Source: an uncultured Eubacteriales bacterium (lineage in GTDB: Bacteria > Bacillota > Clostridia > Oscillospirales > Oscillospiraceae). From it: a stretch of DNA of 64,000 bases. Both the position numbers and the translations under genes were made by a program. The stretch is from the NCBI GenBank assembly GCA_900552015.1, contig URXY01000001.1:23936-87935 (forward strand), written 5' to 3'. How positions within the stretch are numbered: position 1 is the stretch's first letter; each line of letters begins with the position of its first letter. The notes below the pieces were generated by a model. That model saw nothing but the letters and a program-made list of their open reading frames with translations. It searched no databases and was not told where the DNA came from. Shown here one piece after another: positions 9,673 to 20,893 of this stretch.

Positions 9673-10644
9673 ATGGAACAGCGCATCAGCATCGAGCGCA
9701 TGGAGCAGGCGGTCAATTTGTTCGGCTCGTTCGACGAGAACGTGCGCCTGATCGAATCGGAATTCAAAGTCACGGTGTCGAACCGCGAGGGGGAGCTGCG
9801 CGTGAACGGCGAGGTCGAGGATACGATGCTCGCCGTGAAGGCGCTCAATGCACTGCTCACGATCTCAAACCGCGGCGAGCCCATCACCGAGCAGAATGTG
9901 CGCTACGTGATCTCGCTCGTGCGCGCGGGGCAAGAGGACCGCATCAGCGAGCTGACGCAGGACGTCATCTGCATCAGCTCCAAGGGCCGCCCCATCAAGC
10001 CCAAGACCATCGGACAGAAAAAATACATCGAGTCCGTTTTGAAAAACACCATCACCATCGGCGTCGGCCCCGCCGGCACGGGCAAGACCTACCTTGCCGT
10101 CGCCGCGGCGGTCGCGGCCTTCCGCGAGCGCAAGGTGAACCGCATCATCTTGACGCGCCCTGCGGTCGAGGCGGGCGAGCGCCTCGGCTTTTTGCCGGGC
10201 GACTTGCAGAGCAAGGTCGACCCGTACCTGCGCCCGCTCTATGACGCGCTCTTCGATATGCTCGGCGCGGAGACGTACCAGAAATATTTAGAGCGCGGCA
10301 ATATCGAGGTCGCGCCGCTCGCCTATATGCGCGGCCGCACGCTGGACGACAGCTTTATCATTTTGGACGAGGCGCAGAACACGTCCTGCGAGCAGATGAA
10401 AATGTTCTTAACGCGCATGGGCTTCAACTCGAAAATGGTCATCACCGGCGACGTGACGCAGATCGACCTGCCAGCGGACAAGATGAGCGGCCTGAAGCAG
10501 GCCGTGCGCGTGCTGAAGGACGTCGAGGGCATCGGCATCTGCGAGCTGACCGATCAGGACGTGGTGCGCCATGTGATGGTCCAGCGCATCATCAAGGCCT
10601 ACGCGGACTATGAGGCCGCGCGCAGCGAAAAGAGGAAAAAGTGA
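9673..10644 (+). CDS. phoH: PhoH family protein (PhoH-like ATPase)
   Basis: The 323-residue protein starts [20 protein letters not shown], with TTTCAGGAGGAAATACAGC before the ATG; the long open frame upstream inside yqfD is a shadow. A KH-like N-terminal region precedes an ATPase core with Walker [16 protein letters not shown] and Walker [15 protein letters not shown], then [13 protein letters not shown]. PhoH-like proteins are predicted RNA-linked ATPases, commonly placed beside ybeY and era as here. The stop overlaps the ATG of ybeY (TGATG), so the two are probably translationally coupled. Confidence 0.95.
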   Translation: MEQRISIERMEQAVNLFGSFDENVRLIESEFKVTVSNREGELRVNGEVEDTMLAVKALNALLTISNRGEPITEQNVRYVISLVRAGQEDRISELTQDVICISSKGRPIKPKTIGQKKYIESVLKNTITIGVGPAGTGKTYLAVAAAVAAFRERKVNRIILTRPAVEAGERLGFLPGDLQSKVDPYLRPLYDALFDMLGAETYQKYLERGNIEVAPLAYMRGRTLDDSFIILDEAQNTSCEQMKMFLTRMGFNSKMVITGDVTQIDLPADKMSGLKQAVRVLKDVEGIGICELTDQDVVRHVMVQRIIKAYADYEAARSEKRKK

Positions 10645-11135
10645 TGGCAAAGAGACATTATATCCCCATTACGGCGGACGTGCCCGGCGTGAGCGACAGC
10701 AAATGCGCCTTCATCCGCAAGGTCATCCGCACGGCGCTCGCCGCCGAGGGCGTCGATTTTCCCTGCGAGATCGACGTGCGGCTGACGAACGATGAGATCA
10801 TCCACGAGATCAACCGCGAAATGCGCGAGGTCGACCGCGCGACGGATGTTCTGAGCTTCCCAATGTTTGAGCTTTCGCCCGGAGAACTGCCGGGTACGGA
10901 GGACGCTGACCCCGGCACGGGTCTCGTGCCGCTCGGCGACATGGTCATCTCGCTCGAGCACGTCGCCGCGCAGGCGAAGGAATACGGCCACTCCAACCGC
11001 CGCGAGCTGGCGTACCTCGTGACGCACTCGGTGCTTCACCTTCTGGGCTACGACCATCTGGACGAGGGCCCCATGAAAAAACAAATGCGCGAGCATGAAG
11101 AGCGCATCATGACGCTTCTTGCGCTCGAGCGATAA
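10644..11135 (+). CDS. ybeY: Endoribonuclease YbeY (rRNA maturation factor)
   Basis: The 163-residue metal-dependent endoribonuclease acts in 16S rRNA 3'-end maturation and ribosome quality control. The zinc site is visible as THSVLHLLGYDHLDEG (HxxxHxxxxxH), and the conserved REVDRATDVLSFPMFE is present. A GTG at 10641 is also in frame, but the ATG at 10644 overlapping the phoH stop is preferred, with AAGAGGAAAAAGTG upstream. It is part of the yqfC-yqfD-phoH-ybeY-era cluster. Confidence 0.96.
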   Translation: MAKRHYIPITADVPGVSDSKCAFIRKVIRTALAAEGVDFPCEIDVRLTNDEIIHEINREMREVDRATDVLSFPMFELSPGELPGTEDADPGTGLVPLGDMVISLEHVAAQAKEYGHSNRRELAYLVTHSVLHLLGYDHLDEGPMKKQMREHEERIMTLLALER

Positions 11136-11214
11136 AAAAGTAAAATGGGACAGCCCTGCTGTCCTTACAATAAAACAATGTTCAACGAACAGAGAAAGTT
11201 GAGGATCACCTATC

Positions 11215-12111
11215 ATGAACAAAACGAAGACCGCTATGATCACCGTCTGCGGACGGCCGAACGTCGGCAAGTCCAGCCTGACCAACGCCCTTGTGGGCGA
11301 GAAGATCGCCATCGTCTCCAACAAGCCCCAGACCACGCGCAACCGCATCTACGGCGTGGTGAACCGCGATGATACGCAGTATGTGCTGCTCGATACGCCG
11401 GGCTTCCACAAGGCGCGCAACCGCCTTGGAGACTATATGGTGAAGGTCACGCGCGAATCCATCGCGGACGTGGACGCGGTGCTGCTGCTCGTCGAGCCTG
11501 TGCCGCACGTCGGCATCCCCGAAGCGGAGCTCATTGAAAAGATCAAGGCTTCTCATCTGCCGGCGATTTTGTGCATCAACAAGATCGATACCATCGAGCG
11601 CAAGGACGACCTGCTCGCCGTCATCGCGGCGTACAGCGAGGCCTATCCCTTCGACGCTATCATCCCTATCTCCGCACGCACGCACGAGGGGCTGGAAGAG
11701 CTGATGAGCGAGCTTTCGAAGTACGCCGCCGAAGGTCCCCAGCTCTTCCCCGACGGCATGACGACCGACCAGCCTGACCGTCAGGTCGTTGGCGAGATCG
11801 TGCGCGAAAAGTTGCTGCGCAACTTGGATAAAGAAATCCCGCACGGCACGGCCGTTGAGATCACGCGTTTCATCGAGCGCGATGACGAGGTCATCGAGGT
11901 CGACGCGACCATCTACTGCGAAAAGGCGAGCCACAAGGGCATCATCATCGGCAAAAACGGCGCGATGCTCAAGAAGATCTCGACCGAGGCGCGACAGGAC
12001 ATCGAGCGCTTCATGGGCACGAAGGTCTACCTCGAGACCTGGGTCAAGGTCAAGGAAAACTGGCGCGACAACATGAACTATATCAGAAGCTTCGGCTACG
12101 ACGAGCAGTAA
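11215..12111 (+). CDS. era: GTPase Era
   Basis: The 298-residue Ras-like GTPase binds the 3' end of 16S rRNA and couples ribosome assembly to growth. Motifs are G1 GRPNVGKSSLTNALVG, G3 LLDTPGFHKARN, and G4 INKIDTIE. The C-terminal KH domain includes KGIIIGKNGAMLKKISTEAR. The length is normal. It lies 79 bases after ybeY; the gap holds a short GGACAG/CTGTCC hairpin without a T-tract, so co-transcription is likely. The cdd and dgkA genes often found between ybeY and era in Firmicutes are missing here. Confidence 0.97.
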   Translation: MNKTKTAMITVCGRPNVGKSSLTNALVGEKIAIVSNKPQTTRNRIYGVVNRDDTQYVLLDTPGFHKARNRLGDYMVKVTRESIADVDAVLLLVEPVPHVGIPEAELIEKIKASHLPAILCINKIDTIERKDDLLAVIAAYSEAYPFDAIIPISARTHEGLEELMSELSKYAAEGPQLFPDGMTTDQPDRQVVGEIVREKLLRNLDKEIPHGTAVEITRFIERDDEVIEVDATIYCEKASHKGIIIGKNGAMLKKISTEARQDIERFMGTKVYLETWVKVKENWRDNMNYIRSFGYDEQ

Positions 12112-12122
12112 GAAAGAAAAAC

Positions 12123-12311
12123 ATGTCCGATAAGAAAGAAAAGAAGACCGATGACAGCGGCAATTGTATGATTTTTGGTATGCTGATCGGCATGAGCATC
12201 GGCTTTGCACTGGGGCAGCCGCTTTTTAACAACATGGCCGCCGGTATGGCGAGCGGTATGTGCATCGGTATGGCGATCGGCAGCTTCATTGACTGCATCA
12301 AAAAGCAGTAA
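12123..12311 (+). CDS. Small glycine-zipper membrane protein
   Basis: This 62-residue protein has a charged start (MSDKKEKKTDD) and then two hydrophobic segments packed with evenly spaced Gly and Met: MIFGMLIGMSIGFALG and MAAGMASGMCIGMAIGSFID. It ends in IKKQ. The GxxxG spacing is that of glycine-zipper proteins, which form tight helix hairpins or oligomers in the membrane. It starts 11 bases after era with only a purine-rich GTAAGAAAGAAAAAC ahead. I know no function; it is probably co-transcribed with era. Confidence 0.75.
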   Translation: MSDKKEKKTDDSGNCMIFGMLIGMSIGFALGQPLFNNMAAGMASGMCIGMAIGSFIDCIKKQ

Positions 12312-12344
12312 TAAATTTTCCCAGCCATAGTTCGTGGAGATACT

Positions 12345-12571
12345 CTCATGCTAAGCATGAGGTGAGAGAATTGCGAAACGGATATTTCGCGCTGTTTTTG
12401 AAAACCGGCGAGCCGATTTTTTATTTACTGGCAGTAAATGATACCCCTTGAGGGGTGAGGGATTTTTCCCCTGCACCGTGCAGGGGATGCGGGAAAGGGG
12501 GATATTCTCTTTCTCGAAAGAGAATATCCCCCTTACACCCCCAAGAGCAAGGACGAGGGGAGGACCCCTCG
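12345..12571. repeat. Cluster of six palindromes in an intergenic region
   Basis: Six inverted repeats follow one another: 12345-12361 (CTCATGCT/AGCATGAG), 12424-12438 (TTTACTG/CAGTAAA), 12443-12456 (ACCCCT/AGGGGT), 12468-12486 (CCCCTGCAC/GTGCAGGGG), 12495-12534 (arms of about 19 bp, GGGGGATATTCTCTTTC and its complement), and 12554-12571 (CGAGGGG/CCCCTCG). The large one shares GGGGATATTCTCT with the hairpin after gyrA at 18255-18292, so at least that unit is dispersed. The function is unknown; REP/REPIN-like elements or transcript-end structures are both possible. Confidence 0.8.
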
Positions 12572-13070
12572 ACCCCCGCATTGCCGGTCTGGGACGTGAA
12601 GAGCTGCGGCGCTTGCCGAATCAGGTGCCTGCCAAATGATGTATCTAAACGATTTGACTTGCTCCTATCATCCGCTGCCGCTCTGCCCATCTTGTAGAAG
12701 TACAGCCTAATTTCCGTCTACTGCCAGTCTCCACAATGCGGCGAGCGCAGCAATGCCGCATTTGGCACGCAGTCTGCCGCCAAGCAAACGTCACTCGCGC
12801 CTCACGACAGTAAGGCGCGGTTGCAATCGGTAACGGATAGTAGGGATTCATGGCGAAGCCATGTACACCGCACCCGATTGCGCAGCGTGTGTAGCTCTTC
12901 AAGATCGAGACTGCCAATGTAAACGCCTTTCTTTTGGACGGGCACCGCCCGTTTTCTTTCCACGGAAAGAAAATGGGGGGTGCATTAACGCGGCATAAAT
13001 GCCGCAAAAAGCTTCGCACCTGTGCGAAAAAGGACCGCGCCCCTTTCGGGCGCGCCACAAGGAGACCTCT
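12572..13070. other. Non-coding gap before remB
   Basis: I see no convincing gene in this stretch; open frames on both strands lack ribosome sites and recognisable sequence. A small palindrome ATGGC-GAA-GCCAT lies near 12850, and a GC-rich inverted repeat GCGCCC/GGGCGC lies near 13038-13053, just ahead of the remB ribosome site. The region reads like decayed intergenic repeat material. Confidence 0.5.
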
Positions 13071-13328
13071 ATGTACCTGCACATCGGCAACAATGTCATG
13101 CTGCCAGAAAAGCACATCATCGGCGTCTTTGATCTCGAGATCACGTCGCAATCGAAAAGAACGTCAGAATTTCTCCGCCGGGCGGAGGACGAGAGCCTGG
13201 TCATCGACGCCTGCGAGGACATTCCCAAGTCCTTTCTGGTGTGCGACCACCCGTATCACCCGCAATTGGTTTATCTATCCGAGCTTTCGAGCCAAACACT
13301 GCAAAAGAGAATGGAGGAGCAGACATGA
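13071..13328 (+). CDS. remB: Extracellular matrix regulator RemB-like (DUF370)
   Basis: The 85-residue protein MYLHIGNNVMLPEKHIIGVF with DLEITSQSKRTSEFL and ESLVIDACEDIPKSFLVCD matches the RemB/YaaB branch of DUF370. In Bacillus this gene lies between recF and gyrB, so the position just ahead of gyrB supports the call. RemA/RemB are DNA-binding or regulatory proteins for matrix genes in Bacillus; here only the family is sure. ACAAGGAGACCTCT precedes the ATG, and the longer upstream frame is rejected. Its stop overlaps the next start by ATGA. Confidence 0.85.
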   Translation: MYLHIGNNVMLPEKHIIGVFDLEITSQSKRTSEFLRRAEDESLVIDACEDIPKSFLVCDHPYHPQLVYLSELSSQTLQKRMEEQT

Positions 13329-13669
13329 AGCTTCCTATTGCATTGACGATGCTGGCAAGTCCCTTTTCCATTCCACACGATGAGCGCTGGATACTGCCCA
13401 TCGAGCTTGGCTTTTTCGCGCTGCTGACGGTGTATTTCACGTGGCAGCTCAAAGCGGAAGAGGGCGACAAGTGGATATTCCGGAGAAAGATGAAGGTGTC
13501 GGCGTTCTTTTATCTTGCGTGTGAGATAGTCTGGCAATTTTGCAGCGAATGCGCAGAGATATATGTTGCAATGGTCACGGGTATTTTGTTCCTATACCTA
13601 ATGAGTCAGGCACTTGTATACGGCTTCTATTGGCTAATTAAGAGAAAGAAGACAACAGCCGCGATGTGA
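13325..13669 (+). CDS. Hypothetical membrane protein, coupled to remB
   Basis: The 114-residue product MKLPIALTMLASPFSIPHDE has three hydrophobic segments (ILPIELGFFALLTVYFTW, AFFYLACEIVWQF, VAMVTGILFLYLMSQALVY) and basic loops, ending RKKTTAAM. The ATG overlaps the remB stop in ATGA and has GGAGGAGCAG upstream, so translation is probably coupled. I do not recognise a family. Its codon use is less GC-rich than that of gyrB. It could be a lineage-specific insertion between remB and gyrB. Confidence 0.65.
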   Translation: MKLPIALTMLASPFSIPHDERWILPIELGFFALLTVYFTWQLKAEEGDKWIFRRKMKVSAFFYLACEIVWQFCSECAEIYVAMVTGILFLYLMSQALVYGFYWLIKRKKTTAAM

Positions 13670-13684
13670 GCGGCTTTCCGATAA

Positions 13685-15736
<2,052 letters not shown>

Positions 15737-15754
15737 GAGAGGAGGACGAAGAAA

Positions 15755-18235
15755 ATGGCACACAAAAACGTGGATTACAAACCCGAAGATATTCTCTTCC
15801 CCAACCAAAAGATCGTGCAGAGCGAGCTTGTGCACGAAATGCAGTCCTCCTACATCGAATACGCGATGTCGGTCATCGTCGGGCGCGCGCTGCCCGACGT
15901 GCGCGACGGCTTGAAGCCCGTCCATCGCCGCATCCTGTACGCCATGTATGAAGACGGCCTCACGAGCGACAAGCCCTTCAAAAAGTCGGCGACCTGCGTC
16001 GGCGACGTGCTGGGTAGATACCATCCCCACGGCGACGCGTCGGTTTATGACGCGCTCGTGCGTCTCGCGCAGGACTTCTCCATGCGCTATATGCTCGTCG
16101 ACGGCCACGGCAACTTCGGTTCCATTGATGGCGACCCTCCGGCCGCCTACCGATACACCGAGGCCAGAATGTCGAAGATCGCCAACGAAATGCTGCGCGA
16201 CATCGATAAGGAGACCGTCGACTGGGACCCGAACTTCGACGAGAGCCGCAAGGAGCCCCGCGTGCTGCCCGCGCGCTTCCCGAACCTGCTGGTCAACGGT
16301 TCTTCCGGTATCGCCGTCGGTATGGCGACGAACATCCCGCCGCACAACCTGACCGAGGTCATCAACGCCTGCGTCTGCGTGCTCGACGATCCCGAGGCGA
16401 CGCTTTATGACCTGATGCAGCACGTCACGGGCCCCGACTTCCCGACCAAGGGCATCATCATGGGCCGCAGCGGCATCCGCGCGGCTTACGCCACGGGCCG
16501 CGGTAAGATCATCCTGCGCGCGCGCACGGAATTTGAAGAATTCGGCCGCGACCGCACGCGCATCATCGTCACCGAGCTTCCGTATCAGGTGAACAAGCGG
16601 ATGCTCATCAAGAACATGGCCGACCAGGTGAACGACAAGCGTTTGGAGGGCATTTCCGACATCCGCGACGAGACCGACCGCACGGGCATGCGCATCGTCA
16701 TTGAAGTCAAGCATGACGCGAACCCGCAGGTGGTCTTGAACCGCCTGTTCGCGCAGACGCAGCTCCAGACGAGCTTCGCCATCAACATGCTGGCGCTCGT
16801 CGACAACCAGAAGCAGCCGAAAATTCTGTCCCTGCGCCATATCATCGACGAGTATCTTGCCTTCCAGGAAGAGCTCATCACGCGCAGAACGCAGTATGAC
16901 CTCAAAAAGGCGCGCGAGCGCGAGCACCTGTTGCAAGGCCTGCTCATTGCGCAGGACAATATCGACGAAGTCATCCACATCATCCGCACGAGCTACGACG
17001 ACGCGAAGGAAAAGCTCATGGAACGCTTCAGCCTCTCTGACGTGCAGGCGCAGGCCATTCTCGATATGCGCCTGAAGGCCTTGCAGGGCCTCGACCGCGA
17101 GAAGCTCCAGAACGAGTACGACGAACTCGAAAAGAAGATCGCCTATTTTGTCGAGCTCCTTTCGAACGAGACGATGCTCAAGGGCGTCCTCAAGGACGAG
17201 CTCATCGAAATTCGCGACAAGTATGGCGATGAGCGCAAGACCGAGATCCAGGAGGTCGAGGACGAGATCGACATCGAAGACCTCATCGAGGAGGAGCAGT
17301 GCGTCTTCACCCTGACCCGCAACGGCTACATCAAGCGCACGAGCGCGAGCGAGTACACCGCGCAGAGTAAGGGCGGCATGGGCAAAAAGGGCATCACCAC
17401 CCGCGACGAGGACACGGTGGTCGACGTCTTCACCGCCTCGACCCATGACTATATCCTCTTCTTTACGGACACCGGCAAGGTGTACCGCAAGAAGGGCTAT
17501 CAGATCCCCGAGAGCGGCAAGGCTGCCAAGGGCACAAACATCGTCAACATCATCCAGGTGGAGACGGGCGAGCGCGTGCAGGCGATGATCCACTTCCGCG
17601 ACTTGAATGCCGAGAATCTGTTCCTCACCATGGTGACGCGCAACGGCACGGTGAAGCGTCTGCCGGTCGAAACGCTCAAGAATCTGCGCAACAACGGCAT
17701 CCGCGCGCTGAACCTCGACGAGGGCGACGAGCTGGTGTCCGTGCGCGAGACGGACGGCGAGCAGAAGATTTTGATCGCCACGCACGACGGTATGGCGGTC
17801 GTCTTTGACGAGACCGATGTCCGTGCGATGGGCCGCACGGCGGTCGGCGTGCGCGGCATCAAGCTGCGCGAGGGCGACTACGTCGTCGGCGCCGCCCGCG
17901 CCCAGGAGGGCAAGGAAGTCCTGACCATCACCGAAAAGGGCTACGGCAAGAAAACGCCGGTCGAGGAATACCGCATCACGAACCGCGGCGGCCTCGGCAT
18001 CAAGAACTATATGGTGACCGAAAAGACCGGCGGCATCGTCGGCGTCAAGGTCGTGGACGGCAGCGAGGATCTGCTGCTCGTCACGCGCGCGGGTATTCTC
18101 ATCCGCACGCCGGTGGAGGCCATCCGCACGACGGGCAGAGCCACGCAGGGCGTGATCGTCATGCGCTTCAAGGAAGAGGGAGATAGCGTGATTTCCATGG
18201 CGCTCACAGAGCACGAAGAGAGCGAGGAGGAGTAA
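15755..18235 (+). CDS. gyrA: DNA gyrase subunit A
   Basis: The 826-residue breakage-reunion subunit has [20 protein letters not shown] at the start and the quinolone-resistance region [20 protein letters not shown]. The catalytic Tyr is in [14 protein letters not shown]. The C-terminal beta-pinwheel carries the GyrA box as [11 protein letters not shown]. The QRDR positions read D-A-S-V-Y and carry the residue pattern of a susceptible enzyme only if compared with a reference numbering, which I did not do. GAGGAGGACGAAGAAA precedes the ATG. An acidic tail (EHEESEEE) closes it. It forms an operon with gyrB. Confidence 0.98.
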   Translation: MAHKNVDYKPEDILFPNQKIVQSELVHEMQSSYIEYAMSVIVGRALPDVRDGLKPVHRRILYAMYEDGLTSDKPFKKSATCVGDVLGRYHPHGDASVYDALVRLAQDFSMRYMLVDGHGNFGSIDGDPPAAYRYTEARMSKIANEMLRDIDKETVDWDPNFDESRKEPRVLPARFPNLLVNGSSGIAVGMATNIPPHNLTEVINACVCVLDDPEATLYDLMQHVTGPDFPTKGIIMGRSGIRAAYATGRGKIILRARTEFEEFGRDRTRIIVTELPYQVNKRMLIKNMADQVNDKRLEGISDIRDETDRTGMRIVIEVKHDANPQVVLNRLFAQTQLQTSFAINMLALVDNQKQPKILSLRHIIDEYLAFQEELITRRTQYDLKKAREREHLLQGLLIAQDNIDEVIHIIRTSYDDAKEKLMERFSLSDVQAQAILDMRLKALQGLDREKLQNEYDELEKKIAYFVELLSNETMLKGVLKDELIEIRDKYGDERKTEIQEVEDEIDIEDLIEEEQCVFTLTRNGYIKRTSASEYTAQSKGGMGKKGITTRDEDTVVDVFTASTHDYILFFTDTGKVYRKKGYQIPESGKAAKGTNIVNIIQVETGERVQAMIHFRDLNAENLFLTMVTRNGTVKRLPVETLKNLRNNGIRALNLDEGDELVSVRETDGEQKILIATHDGMAVVFDETDVRAMGRTAVGVRGIKLREGDYVVGAARAQEGKEVLTITEKGYGKKTPVEEYRITNRGGLGIKNYMVTEKTGGIVGVKVVDGSEDLLLVTRAGILIRTPVEAIRTTGRATQGVIVMRFKEEGDSVISMALTEHEESEEE

Positions 18236-18254
18236 GTTCCCCTCGCAAGAAAGC

Positions 18255-18292
18255 AAAGGGGATATTCTCTCACGCGGGAGAATACCCCCTTT
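18255..18292. repeat. Hairpin related to the palindrome at 12495-12534
   Basis: AAAGGGGATATTCTC, loop, then GAGAATACCCCCTTT forms a long stem 20 bases after gyrA. The left arm repeats the core of the large palindrome at 12495-12534. It may end gyrBA transcription, but its dispersed copy suggests a repeated element. Confidence 0.75.
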
Positions 18293-18448
18293 GAAGGCAG
18301 CAACGGCGGGCAGTTTTCCTCCCTCAGCGCGCGAAAAGACACGATGTAACATCAAAGTGGCACGATAAAGTGTAGATGTAAACCCTAACTTGCTGGAAAA
18401 GCAGACCTCTCTTCGGTAGAATAGAGAAAAAAAGAGGAGGGCATGGCA

Positions 18449-19018
18449 ATGGCGGATATTTTAAAGTCGCTGGGCGACGCAATGGAGCGCCAGCAGCAGC
18501 GCAAACACGAGAACAATATGGAGGTGCTGCGCGCCATCAATACCCGGCCGGGGATGGTCGTGCTCGGCGTGATTTTGCTGGGTGCGGCGCTGGCGTTGAT
18601 CTGGCCGCAGATCGCGCCGGAGGCTGACAATACGAACAGCATTGTGATCGATATGAGCGACTTTGACTTCGGCGATGAAGAGATGAACCGCACCGTTCAG
18701 GAAATGGTGGAAAACGATCGGAAGCAGAAGGAACAGAGCGGACGCTCCGGTGCAATTTTCTTCGGCCTCGGTGCGGCGGTCTGCTTTGTCCGCGCGGCGA
18801 TGCCGTGGAAAAAGAAGGAGCAGGCGGAAACGATTTCCGAAGAACCTACGTCCAAAGAGTCAGAAGATATCCCCGTTTCGCCAGAACCTGTGGAAAACTC
18901 CGCGATGCCAAGCGCGGAGACCGACAGCAGAGATGACCGGTTTGAAAATCTCAAGCGGCTCTACGAGGCAGGGATCCTGAGCAAAGAAGAGTATGACGAA
19001 CGCAGAAAGAAGCTGTGA
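18449..19018 (+). CDS. SHOCT-domain membrane protein
   Basis: The 189-residue protein starts MADILKSLGDAMERQQQRKH. The ATG at 18449 is preferred over 18443 because AGAGGAGGG lies too close to the first. A membrane segment (MVVLGVILLGAALALIWPQI) is followed by an Asp/Glu-rich part, a second hydrophobic stretch (GAIFFGLGAAVCFVRAAM), and a Ser/Glu/Pro-rich linker. The C-terminal SHOCT motif is FENLKRLYEAGILSKEEYDE. SHOCT is a short oligomerisation domain found at the ends of many membrane or regulatory proteins. It is the first of three adjacent genes with this ending. Confidence 0.8.
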   Translation: MADILKSLGDAMERQQQRKHENNMEVLRAINTRPGMVVLGVILLGAALALIWPQIAPEADNTNSIVIDMSDFDFGDEEMNRTVQEMVENDRKQKEQSGRSGAIFFGLGAAVCFVRAAMPWKKKEQAETISEEPTSKESEDIPVSPEPVENSAMPSAETDSRDDRFENLKRLYEAGILSKEEYDERRKKL

Positions 19019-19028
19019 GGAAGTCACC

Positions 19029-19388
19029 ATGAGAAGAAACATCCACTATAAGCCCAGCAAGGGCGCAAGCATCTTTGGCGGTATCATCGGCTGTGCGATG
19101 GGCATATTCGGTCTTTTTGCCATTCCGGATATGGGCGCGATGATCGGCTTCAAGGCCATCTGGTGCCTGATGGCCTTCGGCATGGGCATCTACAATTTTC
19201 TGCTGGCGGCGGGCGTTGTGAAGTACAACGGCGGCTACGAGATCACCGACGAGACGGAAGATGGCGCAAAGGGCGGCAAGTCCGACGCCGAAGCGCGGCT
19301 CGAGGAATTGCAGACCCTTTACGACCGTCGGCTCATCACGGAAGAGGAGTATCAGGAAAAGCGCAGGGACATTCTGGACCGGCTGTAA
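19029..19388 (+). CDS. SHOCT-domain small membrane protein
   Basis: The 119-residue product MRRNIHYKPSKGASIFGGII has two hydrophobic segments (GGIIGCAMGIFGLFAI and WCLMAFGMGIYNFLLAAGV), a short acidic linker, and a C-terminal SHOCT motif, EELQTLYDRRLITEEEYQEK. GTGAGGAAGTCACC precedes the ATG, 10 bases after the previous stop. It is probably co-transcribed with its neighbours. Shared tails suggest that the three proteins interact, but this is inference. Confidence 0.8.
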   Translation: MRRNIHYKPSKGASIFGGIIGCAMGIFGLFAIPDMGAMIGFKAIWCLMAFGMGIYNFLLAAGVVKYNGGYEITDETEDGAKGGKSDAEARLEELQTLYDRRLITEEEYQEKRRDILDRL

Positions 19389-19406
19389 GAGAAAGGAGCG
19401 CGGCAT

Positions 19407-19854
19407 ATGGAAATTTTAGCCCTTGTTGTTATTGGACTTATTTGGGCTTTTAAGGCGGCTGTCGCCAACGAGGACAAAAAGGTCAACGATCGGGAAACGG
19501 GCAGCATTTCGTCGACGCCCGACGAGCTCATCAAAAAGGCCAACCGCACGCTCAATGACCTCGATGCGATGCGGACAAAAGAACGCGAGAACAAAAAGCG
19601 TCCGAGCGGCGTACAGATCCGCGATTTTCACAAGAATCTGGCCGCGCAGGAACGTGAGAACAGCGAGAAACGCTGGGCCGTCGCACGTAAGAAGCAGGCC
19701 GACAGCGGTGAGGTCCATTCCGTCCACATGGACAGCTGCGAGGACCGGCTCGAAAGCCTGAAGGTTCTTGTACGATGCAGGCATTTTAGACCGCGAGGAA
19801 TACGCCCAGCGCGTCGCGCGCGTCAAGCGTCAGCACGCGCAGAGCAGAAGCTGA
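19407..19854 (+). pseudogene. SHOCT-domain protein with +1 frameshift in its SHOCT motif
   Basis: The frame starts MEILALVVIGLIWAFKAAVA with GAGAAAGGAGCGCGGCAT upstream, and continues through a polar, Lys/Arg/Glu-rich region to ESLKVL at 19769. From there the current frame reads non-homologous Arg-rich sequence into greA. Skipping G19770 gives YDAGILDREEYAQRVARVK, exactly the rest of a SHOCT motif, and a TGA at 19852-19854, 28 bases before greA. So a single-base insertion has broken this third SHOCT gene, or a sequencing error is present. No obvious slippery heptamer is there, so programmed frameshifting is less likely. Confidence 0.75.
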
Positions 19855-19882
19855 GCAAAACAAAAAAGGAAGCGAACACACC

Positions 19883-20386
19883 ATGTATGACGAACTGACA
19901 CAGGTCGACATTGACAAGATGAAGGCAGAGCTGGAGCACCGCCGTTTGGAGCTTCGCCCCAAGCTCATCGAGGATGTGCAGACGGCGCGCGCATTCGGCG
20001 ACCTGAGTGAAAACTACGAGTACAAGGTCGCCAAGCAGGAGAAAAACCGCAACGAGAGCCGCATCCGGTACTTAGAGCGCATGATCGCAACGGCGAAGGT
20101 CATCGAAGTGAACGAAAAAGAAGGCACCGTCGGTCTTTTCGACCACGTGGTGCTTTTCAACGAAAAGCTGGGGAAGGAGCAGAATATCCAGCTCGTGACC
20201 ACCCTGCGGCAGAACGCGCTCAAGGGTCTCATCAGCAAAGAATCACCCGTCGGCAAGGCCGTCTTGGGGAGAAAGGTCGGCGACCGCGTCGAGATCGTCG
20301 TCTCGCCGGAGATGAAGTACACGGTCGAGATACGTTCGATCACGCCGGGCGAGGACGACGCATCGCTCGAGATCAGCTCTTATTGA
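19883..20386 (+). CDS. greA: GreA/GreB-family transcription elongation factor
   Basis: The 167-residue protein has the N-terminal coiled coil ([20 protein letters not shown]), the conserved tip [20 protein letters not shown] with acidic residues that reach the polymerase active site, and the C-terminal FKBP-like domain ([20 protein letters not shown]). GreA rescues backtracked RNA polymerase by stimulating transcript cleavage. AAAAGGAAGCGAACACACC precedes the ATG. It may be a second Gre paralogue, so the symbol is approximate. rnhA follows after 8 bases. Confidence 0.88.
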   Translation: MYDELTQVDIDKMKAELEHRRLELRPKLIEDVQTARAFGDLSENYEYKVAKQEKNRNESRIRYLERMIATAKVIEVNEKEGTVGLFDHVVLFNEKLGKEQNIQLVTTLRQNALKGLISKESPVGKAVLGRKVGDRVEIVVSPEMKYTVEIRSITPGEDDASLEISSY

Positions 20387-20394
20387 GGAAACGC

Positions 20395-20832
20395 ATGAAA
20401 CAGGTCATTATCTATACCGACGGCGCGTGCTCGGGCAACCCCGGCCCCGGCGGCTGGGGCGCGGTGCTCAAATACGGCGCGCACGAGCGCGAGCTCTCCG
20501 GCGGCGAGGCGAGCACGACCAACAACCGCATGGAGCTCACCGCCGTCATCGAGGCGCTGCGGCTCTTGAAGGAGCCGTGCATCGTCGAGCTTTATTCCGA
20601 CTCGCGCTACGTCATTGACGCGCTGGAAAAGCGCTGGGTCTACGGCTGGAAGCAGCGCGGCTGGGTGAAAAGCGACAAAAAGCCCGCGCTGAACGTCGAT
20701 TTGTGGGAACAGCTCTTGTCGCTCATCGCTGGGCACGAAATGCACTACCACTGGGTCAAAGGCCACGCGGAGAACGAATACAACAACCGCTGCGACGAGA
20801 TGGCAGTTGCGGAATCGCATAAGTTTAAGTGA
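20395..20832 (+). CDS. rnhA: Ribonuclease HI
   Basis: The 145-residue enzyme cleaves RNA in RNA:DNA hybrids. Catalytic acidic residues are visible in [17 protein letters not shown] (Asp), [12 protein letters not shown] (Glu), [11 protein letters not shown] (Asp), and near the end NNRCDEMA (Asp). [13 protein letters not shown] carries the handle-loop His. The start at ATG 20395 with TTGAGGAAACGC upstream is preferred over a TTG four codons earlier. It is co-transcribed with greA. Confidence 0.96.
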   Translation: MKQVIIYTDGACSGNPGPGGWGAVLKYGAHERELSGGEASTTNNRMELTAVIEALRLLKEPCIVELYSDSRYVIDALEKRWVYGWKQRGWVKSDKKPALNVDLWEQLLSLIAGHEMHYHWVKGHAENEYNNRCDEMAVAESHKFK

Positions 20833-20841
20833 GGACCCTCT

Positions 20842-20880
20842 CAACAAGATGGGTTTCCCATCTTGTTGAATTAAATTTTA
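20842..20880 (+). terminator. Terminator after rnhA
   Basis: CAACAAGATGGG, loop TTTC, then CCATCTTGTTG forms a long stem 9 bases past the rnhA stop. The tail is AATTAAATTTTA rather than a clean T-run, so termination may be partial and nadE may receive read-through. Confidence 0.65.
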
Positions 20881-20893
20881 AGGAGCAAAAAGT

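Noticed and set aside
11149..11165. Hairpin GGACAG/CTGTCC as terminator between ybeY and era
   Set aside because: Short stem and no T-tract; more likely the operon continues.
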